Source of the DNA: JACMQX01 sp044225675
GTDB taxonomy: Bacteria; Pseudomonadota; Gammaproteobacteria; Burkholderiales; Burkholderiaceae_C
DNA: 64,000 nucleotides
Assembly (NCBI GenBank): GCA_044225675.1
Contig: JBGAIH010000010.1
Span: 62,001 to 126,000 of the forward strand
Reading direction: 5' to 3'
Shown piece by piece: positions 1 to 9,491 of this stretch. Made by a program: the position numbers and the translations under genes. The notes under the pieces are model-generated. The model searched no databases and was not told the DNA's origin. It saw only the letters and a program-made list of their open reading frames with translations. Positions within the stretch are counted from its first letter, which is position 1. Every line of letters starts with the position of its first letter.

Positions 1-717
1 GGCGCGGGCGCCGGGCATCACCGGCGGCCAGAACCACAGCATCGGCCCGAGCAGCCCGAGCGTCGCGCCGATCTGGCTGCCCGTGGCCGTGACCATCGGG
101 TGCACGCCGGTGAGGAACTTCTTGGTACAGCTGGCCGCCACCGCATAGCAGACGCAGGCCGCCAGGCAGGCCAGCACGGCCCAGCCGGAGCCGCCCGCCC
201 GAAAGCTTGCGCCGCCCGGCGTGCGCCAGGCCAGCAGGGCCACACCCACGAAGCCGAGCGCCAGCCCGAGCACGCGCCAGCGGTCCAGGCGGTCGCCAAG
301 CCAGGCCCAGGCGACCAGCGCGCCGAACAGCGGCACCGTGGCATTGAGGATCGAGGTGAAGCCCGTGGTGATCGACAGCACCGCGAACGAGAACAGCGCG
401 AAGGGCAGGCCCGAGTTGAGCAGGCCGATCAGCATGATCGAGCCGCAGCGCGCGCGAAACGCGGGCCAGTGGCCGCGTATCACCAGGATCGGCAGCAGGA
501 AGAGGGCGGCGATGCCCACGCGCAGCCCGGCCGTCGCCATCACGCCGAACTCGCCCGCGGCCACGCGCATGAACAGGAAGGACGCGCCCCAGATCGACGC
601 GAGCAGCACGAACTCGGCGGTGGCGCGCCGCGACAGGCCCACAGGCGCTCCCGTCACCGGGCCTGTCGTTGCGCCCGTCTTCAGGCCCGCTCCCGGTCCC
701 GACGTGCCGCCCGTCAT
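1..717 (-). CDS. EamA/DMT-family permease, partial (3' end outside window)
   Basis: This is an inner-membrane transporter of the drug/metabolite superfamily; the substrate cannot be predicted. Translating the minus strand from the ATG at 717 gives 239 open codons running off the left edge. After a Gly/Thr-rich leader of about 30 residues, the protein has the EamA opening LLASIWGASFLFMRVAA and then alternating hydrophobic helices, with an AWAWLGDRLDRWRVLGLALG segment typical of the helix 4-5 linker. About two thirds of a normal ~300-residue protein is present. Its ATG overlaps the stop of the methyltransferase gene upstream (ATGA), so it is the third gene of an ada/alkA-ogt-permease operon. 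Confidence 0.85.
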   Translation of the reverse strand, partial: MTGGTSGPGAGLKTGATTGPVTGAPVGLSRRATAEFVLLASIWGASFLFMRVAAGEFGVMATAGLRVGIAALFLLPILVIRGHWPAFRARCGSIMLIGLLNSGLPFALFSFAVLSITTGFTSILNATVPLFGALVAWAWLGDRLDRWRVLGLALGFVGVALLAWRTPGGASFRAGGSGWAVLACLAACVCYAVAASCTKKFLTGVHPMVTATGSQIGATLGLLGPMLWFWPPVMPGARA

Positions 718-1226
718 CCGGCCCGGCCCTCAAGTTGTAGCAGGGCCGTCTTGCGGGCCAGCCCGCCGGCATAGCCGGTCAGCGAGCCGTCGCGGCCGAG
801 CACGCGGTGGCAGGGCACGATGACGCTCACCGGATTGCGGCCCACGGCCGCGCCCACGGCGCGCACTGCGGCGGGCCGGCCGATGCGTGCGCCGATCTCG
901 CCGTAGCTCGTGGTCGCGCCGCTCGGGATGGCGAGCAGGGCCTGCCAAACGGCCTGCTGGAAGCCCGTGCCGCCCTGCAGGTCGAGCGGCAGGTCGAACT
1001 GCGTGCGCCGTCCGGCAAAGTATTCATCGAGCTGCGTGATCGCCTGGCGCAGGACCGGGTGCGAGGGCGGCGTAGCGTCATCGCGGGCCCAGCGCGAGGT
1101 GTCGGGCATGTGGCGCTGGCCTTCGAACCAGACGCCGGCCAGGCCGTGCGGCGTGGCAGCGACCACCATGGCGCCCAGCGGGCCGTGCCAGGCGGTCCGC
1201 ACGATCGAATCGGCAGGGAATTTCAT
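714..1226 (-). CDS. ogt: Methylated-DNA--protein-cysteine S-methyltransferase
   Basis: Suicide repair enzyme that takes the methyl group from O6-methylguanine or O4-methylthymine in DNA onto its own cysteine. The 170-residue protein carries the family signature around PCHRV, with acceptor Cys139, preceded by the DNA-binding stretch TTSYGEIGARIGRP and the Asn of GRNPVSVIVPCH. Length fits Ogt/Ada C-terminal domains. The start at 1226 overlaps the stop of the Ada-AlkA gene by ATGA and the stop overlaps the next gene, so all three are translationally coupled. Grouping with ada-alkA fits a shared alkylation-damage response. Confidence 0.95.
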   Translation of the reverse strand: MKFPADSIVRTAWHGPLGAMVVAATPHGLAGVWFEGQRHMPDTSRWARDDATPPSHPVLRQAITQLDEYFAGRRTQFDLPLDLQGGTGFQQAVWQALLAIPSGATTSYGEIGARIGRPAAVRAVGAAVGRNPVSVIVPCHRVLGRDGSLTGYAGGLARKTALLQLEGRAG

Positions 1227-2875
1227 GAAGGAATCTCCGTGAGAGGGGCGGCCGGAACGGCTGCCGGGGTTCTGGGGGCGGCGGGCACCTTGGCGGCTCC
1301 AGGGACTTCAGCGGCTTCAGCGGCTTCAGCGGCTGCGGCGGCTGCGGCGGCTCCAGCCGCAGGCCGGCCGACCGCCGGCAGGCTGTGCCACGCGCGGATC
1401 ACCGCATAGCTGCGCCAGGGCTTCCAGGCCTGCGAGGCGGCTTCGGCCTCGCGCGCGGGGTTCTTGCTGCCAGCCACGCCGAGCGCCTTGTGCAGCGCCA
1501 CGTCGCCGGCCGGGAAGGCGTCGGGCCAGCGCAGCGCGCGCATCGCGATGTACTGGGCCGTCCAGTCGCCGATGCCGGGCAGTTCCTTGAGCGTGGCCAG
1601 CGTGGCGCGCAGATCGGCGCCGCCATGCAGTTGCAGCCGGCCCTCCGTCACCGCACGCGCGATGCCCACGATGGCCGCCTGGCGCTGCCGCACGATGCCC
1701 AGCTGGCCCAGCGCGTCGCCGCTGGCGGCGGCCAGCACCGGCGCCGCCGGAAACAGCCGCGTCAGCTGCTCGAAGGGCGTGTCGACCGGCTCGCCGAAGC
1801 GGTCGACCATGCGCTGCGCCAGCGTGCGCGCCGCCGCCACCGTGATCTGCTGGCCCAGCACGGCGCGCACGGCCAGCTCGTAGCCGTCCATCGCGCCGGG
1901 CACGCGCAGGCCGTCGCTGCCCGGGAAATGCGGGCCCAGCACCTGGGCGATCGGCGCCGGATCGGCGTCGAGGTCGAGCGCGGCGCGCAGCCGCCGGATC
2001 ACCAGCGGCAGCACCTCGCGCAGCGAGTCGCTGACCCGCAGCACCACGAGGCTGCGCGCCTCGTCGAACTGGCCGGCCAGCCAGCCGCGATGCACCTTGC
2101 CGCCCGACTCCACCCGCAGCGTGCGGCCCAGGCCCGGTTTCAGCGGGTCGGTGCCGGCAAACTCGATGGAGCGGATCAGCCGCTTGTCGAAGAAGCCCAG
2201 CATGGCCGCGACGTCATACGGTGGCCTGTAACCGAGCCGCACCGCGATGCCCTGGGCACCGGCGGGCGCCGCGCCTTCGCGCCGCAGCTGCGTGGGGCTG
2301 AGGCCGTAGTGGCTGGCAAAGGCGGCGTTGAAGCGGCGCACGCTGGCAAAGCCGCTGATCAGCGCCACCTGCGTTACAGGCAGTTGCGTGTCGGCCAGCA
2401 GCTGCTTGGCGGTGAGCAGCCGCCGCGTCTGCAGGTACTGCACGGGCGACACGCCGAACTGCGCCTCGAAGATGCGCCGCACGTGGCGGTCGCTCACCCC
2501 GAGCCGGCGCGCCAGCTGCTCCACCGACGGCGTCGCGCCGTCCCAGGCGTCGGGCTCGTCGAGCAGGCGCGCCGCCTGGTGCGCCAGGATGTAGGAGGCG
2601 TCCTGGATCGACCAGACGCCCGAGGACTGCGGCGCCAGCTCGGGCCGGCAGCGCAGGCAGGGCCGGAAGCCCGCATGCTCGGCCTGCGCCGCATGGCTGA
2701 AGAAGCGGCAGTTCTCGCGCCGGGGCGTCTTCACGCGGCACACCGGCCGGCAGTAGATGCCGGTGGAGGTCACGCCGGTGAAGAACCGCCCGTCAAAGCG
2801 TGCGTCCCGGGCCTTCAGGGCCAGGTAGCAGGTGTCGTCGCCGGGTAGGTCGGTGCCGTTCGTCATGGCCTGCAT
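1223..2875 (-). CDS. alkA: Fused Ada regulatory domain / AlkA-type DNA-3-methyladenine glycosylase
   Basis: Base-excision enzyme for alkylated purines joined to an Ada-like methyl sensor. The N-terminus has the Ada zinc-cysteine domain (TGIYCRPVC, then FRPCLRCRPE), followed by an AraC-type helix-turn-helix region (LARRLGVSDRHVRRIFEAQFG) and the AlkA N-domain and HhH-GPD glycosylase domain (LKELPGIGDWTAQYIAMRAL, catalytic Asp in FPAGDVAL). The open frame extends to 3037, but similarity begins near MTNGTDLPG, so a start at 2875 or 2866 is preferred, giving about 550 residues. The last ~50 residues are Ala/Pro/Glu low complexity from a GGCTTCAGC/GCTGCGGCG microrepeat at about 1310-1360, which is unusual for the family. 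It is divergent from the phosphomannomutase gene. Confidence 0.93.
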   Translation of the reverse strand: MQAMTNGTDLPGDDTCYLALKARDARFDGRFFTGVTSTGIYCRPVCRVKTPRRENCRFFSHAAQAEHAGFRPCLRCRPELAPQSSGVWSIQDASYILAHQAARLLDEPDAWDGATPSVEQLARRLGVSDRHVRRIFEAQFGVSPVQYLQTRRLLTAKQLLADTQLPVTQVALISGFASVRRFNAAFASHYGLSPTQLRREGAAPAGAQGIAVRLGYRPPYDVAAMLGFFDKRLIRSIEFAGTDPLKPGLGRTLRVESGGKVHRGWLAGQFDEARSLVVLRVSDSLREVLPLVIRRLRAALDLDADPAPIAQVLGPHFPGSDGLRVPGAMDGYELAVRAVLGQQITVAAARTLAQRMVDRFGEPVDTPFEQLTRLFPAAPVLAAASGDALGQLGIVRQRQAAIVGIARAVTEGRLQLHGGADLRATLATLKELPGIGDWTAQYIAMRALRWPDAFPAGDVALHKALGVAGSKNPAREAEAASQAWKPWRSYAVIRAWHSLPAVGRPAAGAAAAAAAAEAAEAAEVPGAAKVPAAPRTPAAVPAAPLTEIPS

Positions 2876-3011
2876 GATAGGCCGGCGGCGCCGCGCGACT
2901 GGCCGTTTCCGGACATGCCCCTGCCCGGATGTCGCACCTACAATCAGCCCGACCCGGCGCTCAGGCGCCGCGCAGACACTCCAACAGACCCACGGTGAAT
3001 CCGGACCTTCC

Positions 3012-4403
3012 ATGCAACTGTCTCCCTCGATCTTCAAGGCCTACGACATTCGCGGCATCGTGCCTTCCACTCTCGACGAAGCCCTGGCCGAAGGCCTGGG
3101 CCGCGCCTTCGGCTCGATCGCCCTGACCCAGGGCGAGAAGGTCGTTGCCGTCGGCCGCGACGGGCGCCTGAGCGGCCCGGCATTGAGCGCGGCGCTGGTG
3201 CGCGGTCTCGTCGCCAGCGGCGTGGACGTGATCGACGTCGGCGCCGTCACCACGCCCATGCTCTATTTCGCGGCCCATACGCTGTGTTCGAGCGGCATCC
3301 AGGTCACCGGCAGCCACAACCCGCGCGACTACAACGGCTTCAAGATGATCATGGCCGGGCGCGCGATCTACGGCGAAGACATCCAGGCGCTGCGCCGCAT
3401 GATGGAGACCGAGACCTGGACGCTCGCCGCCACGCCCGGCCGGGTGCGCAACGTCAACGTGTTCGGCCCCTACCGCGACCGCATCGCCGCCGACGTCAAG
3501 CTGGCGCGGCCGCTGAAGATCATCGTGGACTCGGGCAACGGCATCGCCGGCGCGTCGGCCCCGGCGATCTTCCGCGCACTCGGCTGCGAGGTGACCGAGC
3601 TGTACAGCGAGGTCGACGGCAACTTTCCCAACCACCACCCCGACCCGAGCAAGCCCGAGAACCTGGCCGACCTGATCGCGGCGCTCCAGGCCGGCGACGC
3701 CGACCTGGGCCTGGCCTTCGACGGCGACGGCGACCGCCTGGGCCTGATCACGCGCCAGGGCAACAACATCTACCCCGACCGGCAGATGATGCTGTTCGCG
3801 CAGGACGTGCTCTCGCGCGTGCCCGGCGGCGAGATCATCTTCGACGTCAAATGCACCCAGCGCCTGGCGCCGGCCATCGAGGCCGCAGGCGGCCGGCCGC
3901 TGATGTACAAGACCGGCCACTCGCTCATCAAGGCCAGGATGAAGGAAACCGGCTCGCCCCTGGGCGGCGAGATGAGCGGGCACATCTTCTTCAAGGAACG
4001 CTGGTACGGCTTCGACGACGGCACCTATGCCGGCGCGCGCATGCTCGAGATCCTCTCCAGGCACGCCGACCCGAGCGCCGTGCTCGACGCGCTGCCCACG
4101 AGCTTTTCCACGCCCGAGCTCAACGTCAAGTGCGAGGAGGGCGAGCCACACCGCGTCACGGCCGAGCTGCTGGCGCGCGCGCCGCAGGTGTTTCCGGCCC
4201 CGGCCGCGATCTCCGACATCGACGGCCTGCGCGTGGACTGGCCCGACGGCTTCGGCCTCATCCGCGCGTCCAACACCACGCCGGTGCTGGTGCTGCGCTT
4301 CGAAGGCCATACCGAGGCCGCGCTCGAGCGCATCCAGGCCGACATGCTTGCGCAGCTGCGGGCCGTCAAGCCCGATGCGGCCTTCGAGCAGGCTGCCCAC
4401 TGA
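3012..4403 (+). CDS. algC: Phosphomannomutase/phosphoglucomutase (AlgC/ManB type)
   Basis: Interconverts hexose-6-phosphates and hexose-1-phosphates, supplying GDP-mannose, UDP-glucose and LPS sugar precursors. The 463-residue length equals that of Pseudomonas AlgC. Visible motifs are the N-terminal FKAYDIRG, the phosphoserine loop VTGSHNPRDYNG (Ser101), the metal loop FDGDGDR, the sugar loop GGEMSGH and the C-terminal phosphate loop RASNTTPVLVLRFE. The ATG at 3012 gives this exact N-terminus; the longer open frame upstream lies in the divergent promoter region. The heptosyltransferase gene starts 17 nt after its stop, which fits a cell-envelope sugar operon. Confidence 0.95.
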   Translation: MQLSPSIFKAYDIRGIVPSTLDEALAEGLGRAFGSIALTQGEKVVAVGRDGRLSGPALSAALVRGLVASGVDVIDVGAVTTPMLYFAAHTLCSSGIQVTGSHNPRDYNGFKMIMAGRAIYGEDIQALRRMMETETWTLAATPGRVRNVNVFGPYRDRIAADVKLARPLKIIVDSGNGIAGASAPAIFRALGCEVTELYSEVDGNFPNHHPDPSKPENLADLIAALQAGDADLGLAFDGDGDRLGLITRQGNNIYPDRQMMLFAQDVLSRVPGGEIIFDVKCTQRLAPAIEAAGGRPLMYKTGHSLIKARMKETGSPLGGEMSGHIFFKERWYGFDDGTYAGARMLEILSRHADPSAVLDALPTSFSTPELNVKCEEGEPHRVTAELLARAPQVFPAPAAISDIDGLRVDWPDGFGLIRASNTTPVLVLRFEGHTEAALERIQADMLAQLRAVKPDAAFEQAAH

Positions 4404-4420
4404 CAGCGCGGGCGCAGGCC

Positions 4421-5488
4421 TTGAACATCCTCGTCGTCAAGCTGTCCTCGCTGGGCGACGTGGTCCATACGCTGCCGGCCGTGCAGGACCTGCGGCGCGC
4501 GCTGCCGCAGGCCCGCATCGACTGGGTGGTGGAGCGGGCCTTCGCGCCGCTGGTGCGCCGCACCGAGGGCGTGCGGCGCGTCATCGAGGTCGAGCTGCGG
4601 CAGTGGCGCAAGGCGCCGCTGGCGGCTGCCACGCGCGCGGCCTGGCGCGGCTTTCGGGCCGAGCTTTCGGCCGAGGCCTATGACGTGGTGCTGGACCTGC
4701 AGGGCCTGACCAAGTCCGCGCTCGTGAGCCGGCTCGCCCGCCTGGCTCCGGGCGGCCGGCGCATCGCCCTGGGCAATCGCACCGACGGTTCGAGCTGGGA
4801 GCGGCCGACGCGCTGGGCCGCCGATCTGGCCGTGACCGTGCCGCCGCACACGCCGGCCGTGGAGCGGGCACGCATCGTCTGCGCGCAGGCCTTCGGCTAC
4901 ACGCTGCCCCTAGCCCTGCGCTACGGGCTCAACGGGGATGAGGGACCGGCCGCCTGGGAGGCAGCGCCGGTCACGGGCGGCGAGGCGATGGAGTCGGGCC
5001 AGGAGGTGGCGCCAACCGCGCAGCAGGGGAGGCCGGTGATCGCCCTGGTCCATGGCACCTCGCGCGAAGACAAGCTCTGGCCCGAGACCCACTGGATCGA
5101 ATTAGGCCAAGGCCTGGTGCGCGAGGGCTTTGCGCTCGCATTGCCGCACGGCAACGCCGAAGAGGAGGCGCGCAGCCACCGGCTCGCCCAGGTGCTGGGT
5201 CCGGCAGCGGCGGTCTGGCCGCGCCTGCCGCTCGATGCGCTCACGGTGCGGCTGGCCGCCACGGCTGGCGTGATCGGCGTGGACAGCGGCCTGAGCCATA
5301 TCGCCGTCGCGCTTGACCTGCCGCACGTGCAGATCTACAACTTCGACACCGCCTGGCGCACCGGGCCTTCGGGCTCGCAGCGGCAGGTGGCGGTGTTCGC
5401 CAGCCCTGCGCCCGAGGTGGCGCAGGTCCGCGCGGCCTGGTCGCGGGTGTGGGCTGCCGCCACGCCCATGCCGCACGCCATCGCATGA
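4421..5488 (+). CDS. waaC: Lipopolysaccharide heptosyltransferase I
   Basis: Adds the first L-glycero-D-manno-heptose to Kdo2-lipid A on the cytoplasmic face of the inner membrane. A TTG at 4421 gives the family N-terminus NILVVKLSSLGDVVHTLPA; there is no better ATG. The C-terminal GT9 region is recognisable in GVDSGLSHIAVALDLPHVQIYN, and the predicted length is 355 residues. An Ala/Gly-rich insert lies near residues 170-205 (EAAPVTGGEAMESGQEVAP). The stop overlaps the start of waaA (ATGA). Confidence 0.93.
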   Translation: MNILVVKLSSLGDVVHTLPAVQDLRRALPQARIDWVVERAFAPLVRRTEGVRRVIEVELRQWRKAPLAAATRAAWRGFRAELSAEAYDVVLDLQGLTKSALVSRLARLAPGGRRIALGNRTDGSSWERPTRWAADLAVTVPPHTPAVERARIVCAQAFGYTLPLALRYGLNGDEGPAAWEAAPVTGGEAMESGQEVAPTAQQGRPVIALVHGTSREDKLWPETHWIELGQGLVREGFALALPHGNAEEEARSHRLAQVLGPAAAVWPRLPLDALTVRLAATAGVIGVDSGLSHIAVALDLPHVQIYNFDTAWRTGPSGSQRQVAVFASPAPEVAQVRAAWSRVWAAATPMPHAIA

Positions 5489-6864
5489 TCCTGCGCGCCT
5501 ACTCCGCTTTGCTCACGCTGCTGCAGCCACTGGTGCGCCTGCGCCTGGCGCGGCGCGGCGCGCGCGAAGCCGGCTATCTGGAGGCGGTGGACGAGCGCTT
5601 CGGCCGCTATGCCGCGGCGGTGGAGGGCGGCTACGTCTGGGTGCATGCGGTGTCGCTGGGCGAGACGCGCGCGGCCGCCATTCTCATCGAGCGGTTGCGC
5701 GAGGCGCTGCCCGGCATGCGGCTGCTGCTCACGCATGGCACCGCCACCGGCCGCGCCGAAGGCCGGCGCCTGCTGCGCCCGGGCGACGTGCAGGCCTGGC
5801 AGCCGTGGGACACCGCCGGCGCGGTCGACCGGTTCCTCGGCCACTTCCGCCCGCGCATCGGCATCCTCATGGAGACGGAGGTCTGGCCCCAGCTCACCGC
5901 GCGCTGCAAGGCGCACGGCGTGCCGCTGGTGCTGGCCAATGCGCGGCTGTCGGCCAAGTCATTGCGGCAGGCCGAGCGCCTGGCCTGGCTGTCGCTGCCG
6001 GCCTACCGCGCGCTTGCCGCCGTGTGGGCGCAGACCGAAGCCGATGCCGAGCGCCTGCGCGCGCTTGGCGCGCCGGTACAGGGCGTGTTCGGCAACCTCA
6101 AGTTCGACGCCACGCCCGATGCGGCGCAGCTGGCGCGCGGACGCGCGTGGGCGGCGGGCGGAGCCGGCGCAGTACGCCGGGCCGTGGTGATGTTTGCGAG
6201 CTCACGCGAGGGCGAGGAGAAGCTGCTGCTCGCGCAGATCGCCGCGCGCGCGACGGCGCATGAAGCTCCGCAGTCTGCACCCAGGCTCGCACCCCAGCCT
6301 GCGTTGTCGTCCACCACCGTGTCCGGCCCGGCGTCGCCGCGCCACCTGCGCGTGCAATGGCTGATCGTGCCGCGCCACCCGCAGCGCTTTGACGAGGTGG
6401 CCGCGCTCGTGGCGCAGGCCGGCCTCAGCGTCTCGCGCCGCAGCACCTGGGGCGATGCGCCCGAGCCGGCCGACGTGTGGATCGGCGACTCGCTCGGCGA
6501 AATGGCGCTCTACTACGGCCTGTCGCGGGTCGCTCTGCTCGGCGGCAGCTTCCTGCCGCTCGGCGGCCAGAACCTCATCGAAGCGGCGGCCTGCGGCTGC
6601 CCCGTGGTGATGGGCCCCTCGACCTTCAACTTCGCCGAAGCCGCAGAACTCGCGCTGGACGCCGGGGCAGCCAGCCGCGTCGCCGACATGGCCGCCGCCG
6701 TCGACGCAGCCACGGCGCTGGCCCTCAACCCGCCCCGCCGCGAAGCCATGGCCCGCGCCGGCGAACGCTTCGCCGCCGAACATCGCGGTGCCGCGCGTCG
6801 CACGGCAGAGGCGGTGGCGGCACGGCTTGACGATGCAGGTCGTTGCGCCAACAACATTTGCTGA
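5485..6864 (+). CDS. waaA: 3-deoxy-D-manno-octulosonic acid (Kdo) transferase
   Basis: Membrane-associated glycosyltransferase adding Kdo to lipid IVA. The start at 5485 overlaps the waaC stop and gives an N-terminal membrane anchor (ILRAYSALLTLLQPLVRL). Conserved pieces are WVHAVSLGETRAA, the METEVWPQL motif, VFGNLKFD and the C-terminal LGGSFLPLGGQNLIEAAA. At 459 residues it is about 30 longer than usual; the excess is an Ala/Pro/Ser-rich insert near residues 255-285, just before LIVPRHPQRF. It completes a pgm-waaC-waaA operon. Confidence 0.94.
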   Translation: MILRAYSALLTLLQPLVRLRLARRGAREAGYLEAVDERFGRYAAAVEGGYVWVHAVSLGETRAAAILIERLREALPGMRLLLTHGTATGRAEGRRLLRPGDVQAWQPWDTAGAVDRFLGHFRPRIGILMETEVWPQLTARCKAHGVPLVLANARLSAKSLRQAERLAWLSLPAYRALAAVWAQTEADAERLRALGAPVQGVFGNLKFDATPDAAQLARGRAWAAGGAGAVRRAVVMFASSREGEEKLLLAQIAARATAHEAPQSAPRLAPQPALSSTTVSGPASPRHLRVQWLIVPRHPQRFDEVAALVAQAGLSVSRRSTWGDAPEPADVWIGDSLGEMALYYGLSRVALLGGSFLPLGGQNLIEAAACGCPVVMGPSTFNFAEAAELALDAGAASRVADMAAAVDAATALALNPPRREAMARAGERFAAEHRGAARRTAEAVAARLDDAGRCANNIC

Positions 6865-6951
6865 CTCTTTTTCTGATGCCATTCCAGCGCCACGGGCCCC
6901 ACAATGGGTTCGAGGGCAAAACCAAGGGACTGGATTTCAGGGGGATTTCAA

Positions 6952-9198
6952 ATGGCAACGATCCATTGTTGGCGCATCGCGCGGGCCTTGCTCGCGTCGG
7001 CTTTTTTCTGGAGCGGTGATTGCCGAATCCAGCCCCGACAGCGGCTCGGTCACCTACACGCGTGACGCTCTCGGCGACGTCAGCAGCCAGACAGACGCGC
7101 GCGGCATCGTCAGCACCTACACGCGCGATGCACTCGGCCGCCCGCTGCTCGTTTCCCGAGGCAGCGGCCATACCGTCACCTACACCTGGGACGGTAGCCA
7201 GGTCGGTTACCTGCAGAAAGTCGAAGATCCGTCCGGCAGCACCGCGTCACGCGCAAGACCCTCGTGGTCAACGACAACCCGTCCAGCCCGGCCAGCTTCG
7301 AGACGCAGTACGGCTGGTCTGGCGGTGAGCTGGCGAGCGTCACCTATGCCAGCGGCTTCAAGGTCTTCTACAACCGCGACGCCACCGGACGCATCACCGG
7401 CATCGACACCCGGGCGCCGGGCCTGGGCTCATCCACCAACCCCTTTGTCACCAGCCTGGCCCACACCGCGCTCGGCCAGCCCAGGAGCTGGAACTGGGCC
7501 TCGGGCGACAGCGCCAGCCGCACCTTCGACGGCGACGGCCGCATGACGGCCAGCGAGTTCTCCGCCTACAGTTACGACGCGGCGGGCCGCATCACTGGCG
7601 TGACGCAAAGTCTCTTGGCCACCAGCACTGCCACCGGCACCGTCACGGTCTTTCCCACCACGCTCACCTGGACGGCCGGCTACGACAACCGCAACCGCCT
7701 CACGAGCTTCAATCGCGCCGGCTCCAGCGCTGCCTACACCTACGACGCCAACAGCAATCGCCTGACGATGGTCAGCACCAGCACGCGCGACGCCGATCTG
7801 GACGGCGACCTGGACGCCGCCGATTACAGCCGTAGTACAAGCCAAGGCAGCTTGATCGGCGCGGGTACCAACCAGTTGCTGGGCTTCACGCAGACCCTCA
7901 CGCGCGTGCAGGGTTCCAGCACCCTGTCGACCGTCGTCAGCACCGTCAGCTACAGCCTGGACAGTGCAGGCAACATGACCGGCGACGGGCTGCGCACCTT
8001 CGACTACGACAACGCCAATCGCCTGGCAAAGGCCCGCATCTTCAAGGACGGCGAGGCGATGAGCGTGAGCTACCTGCACAACGCCCTGGGCCAGCGCGTG
8101 TTCAAGGGCGAGGCACAGGCCGACCAGTACCTGCCCGACGAGACCGAACTGGGGCAGAGCTTCATCGACTGGCTGCGCCAGAGGTTCCGCTGGATGTTCG
8201 AGAGCCAGCAGGCGAGCACGAGCATCGGTACGGCCTTCATGTACGCTGACGGCGTCGCGGAAGGCGGCCTGCCCGAATGGGCGGTGCTGGGCAGTTACGA
8301 CAACGGCAGTGCCTCGGGCACGGGCCGCAGCGAATACATCTGGCTGCCGGTGGAAGGCGGCAGCGCCATTCCGGTGGGCCTGTTCAGGAACGGCAACCTG
8401 TATGCCATCCACGCGGATCACCTGGGCACGCCGAGGCTGATGACGAATGGCGCGAACCAGGTCGTGTGGCAGTGGCCGTACAGCGGCTTCGGCGGCAACC
8501 GGCCGACGGGGGTGCTGCAGGTCACGACCAACCCGTATCATGCGACGATGATTGACCCGGAGATGCTGAAGTCGACGCCGCCTGCGGTGAGCCTGGACCT
8601 GAGGTTTCCGGGGCAGATGGTGGATGGGGAGACGGGGACTTACTACAACTACTTCAGGCAGTACGACAGCAAGACTGGAAGGTACACGCAGAGTGATCCG
8701 ATAGGGCTGCGCGGCGGCATCAACATGTATGCGTATGTTGAGGGAAATCCTCTTGTACAGGCGGACCCGTCGGGCTTACAAGTGGCGGTTCCCACTCCTC
8801 TTGGTCCGGTGCCCCTTCCGGTACCGACTTTCCCTACAACGAACAGTCCTCGACCCATCGACCCGACGGAGCTTGGAGGGCCGACCGTCATACCGGGGCT
8901 TTCGCTGCCCAGCTTGCGCTTGCCGCCCTTTCCGGGGTTGGCTCTGGCGCAGCTGATGAATTCAGTCGTCAATCAGGGTTGCTCGCCAAACGAGGACTTT
9001 TGGAAAGGTCTGCGTCCGTATCGAGGAAAGACTAAAACCAACGGAGAAAGTGGAAGACGTCGACGCCTCTATGAGTGGGATTTCACGCATGGTGACGTCG
9101 AAGAGTACGACTCACGCGGCAATCACCTAGGCTCTGTAGACCCCGCGACTGGAAATCAGACAAAGCCGGCGGTGCCGGGACGAAGGATTGACCTATGA
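6952..9198 (+). pseudogene. rhs: Rhs/YD-repeat polymorphic toxin, frameshifted and internally shortened
   Basis: Rhs proteins form a YD-repeat cocoon enclosing a variable C-terminal toxin. A purine-rich RBS and the ATG at 6952 give a signal-peptide-like start (MATIHCWRIARALLASAFFW) that stops at 7063. YD repeats continue from about 7020 in another frame (TYTRDALGDVSSQTDARG) to about 7243. From about 7245 the protein is back in the first frame as one 644-codon stretch. It includes YD repeats, the conserved core DHLGTPRLMTNG, and the end-of-core motif YNYFRQYDSKTGRYTQSDPIGL before the toxin tip. Two compensating frame changes plus the small number of YD repeats suggest internal deletion and decay, although sequencing error at either point is possible. 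The long 3' part could be translated from the GTG at 7264. Confidence 0.85.
9028..9195 (+). other. Rhs C-terminal toxin domain: colicin E3-like 16S rRNA ribonuclease
   Basis: The last ~56 residues of the Rhs frame match the cytotoxic domain of colicins E3/E4/E6 and cloacin, which cut 16S rRNA in the decoding centre and stop translation. Colicin E3 has YEWDSQHGELE with catalytic Asp, His and Glu; here the string is YEWDFTHGDVE, with all three kept (Asp606, His609, Glu613 counted from the GTG at 7264). Further matches are HLGSVDPATGNQ (E3: HLGSFDPKTGNQ) and a basic C-terminus. Assignment rests on recalled motif similarity, not a search. The preceding region is the Pro-rich linker that follows the Rhs core. 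Confidence 0.85.
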
Positions 9199-9491
9199 GC
9201 AAGTTCCAGCATTGTTGTATCGAGATGGATTCGGCGGTCAACAACCCCGTTATCCCGATTCGATTTCTTCCGAAGTTCCGGGAATATGGAGTCGATGTCC
9301 AGGACGGCGGGTCAAGCTACTTGATGATTCGCTTTTGCCCGTGGTGTGGGGTGACGCTCCCTTCGTCGTTGCGAGACGAATGGTTTGACGCTCTCGAAGC
9401 GAGCGGACTTGATCCGCATGACCCAGAGTCCATCCCACAGGAGTTTCGAGACGAGTCATGGTATGCGCAAGGTCCACCCAAGTTGACTTAG
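9195..9491 (+). CDS. DUF6980-like small protein, candidate immunity protein
   Basis: A 98-residue cytosolic protein whose ATG overlaps the Rhs stop (ATGA), the usual position of the cognate immunity gene of an Rhs toxin. It has one CPWCG motif and the acidic C-terminal pattern LRDEWFDALEASGLDP...SIPQEFRDESW that I associate with the DUF6980 family. It does not look like the ~84-residue E3 immunity protein family, so if it neutralises the E3-like rRNase it would be a different immunity fold. The immunity role is inferred from position alone. GC is lower than in the core genes. Confidence 0.65.
   Translation: MSKFQHCCIEMDSAVNNPVIPIRFLPKFREYGVDVQDGGSSYLMIRFCPWCGVTLPSSLRDEWFDALEASGLDPHDPESIPQEFRDESWYAQGPPKLT

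Noticed and set aside
100..823. Plus-strand open frames of 200-224 codons
   Set aside because: They lie antisense to a clear DMT permease frame and have the Arg/His/Gln-rich make-up of shadow frames in high-GC DNA.
1300..1365. CRISPR-like or regulatory repeat at the end of alkA
   Set aside because: It is an in-frame GGCTTCAGC/GCTGCGGCG microsatellite encoding an Ala/Glu-rich tail, not spaced repeats.
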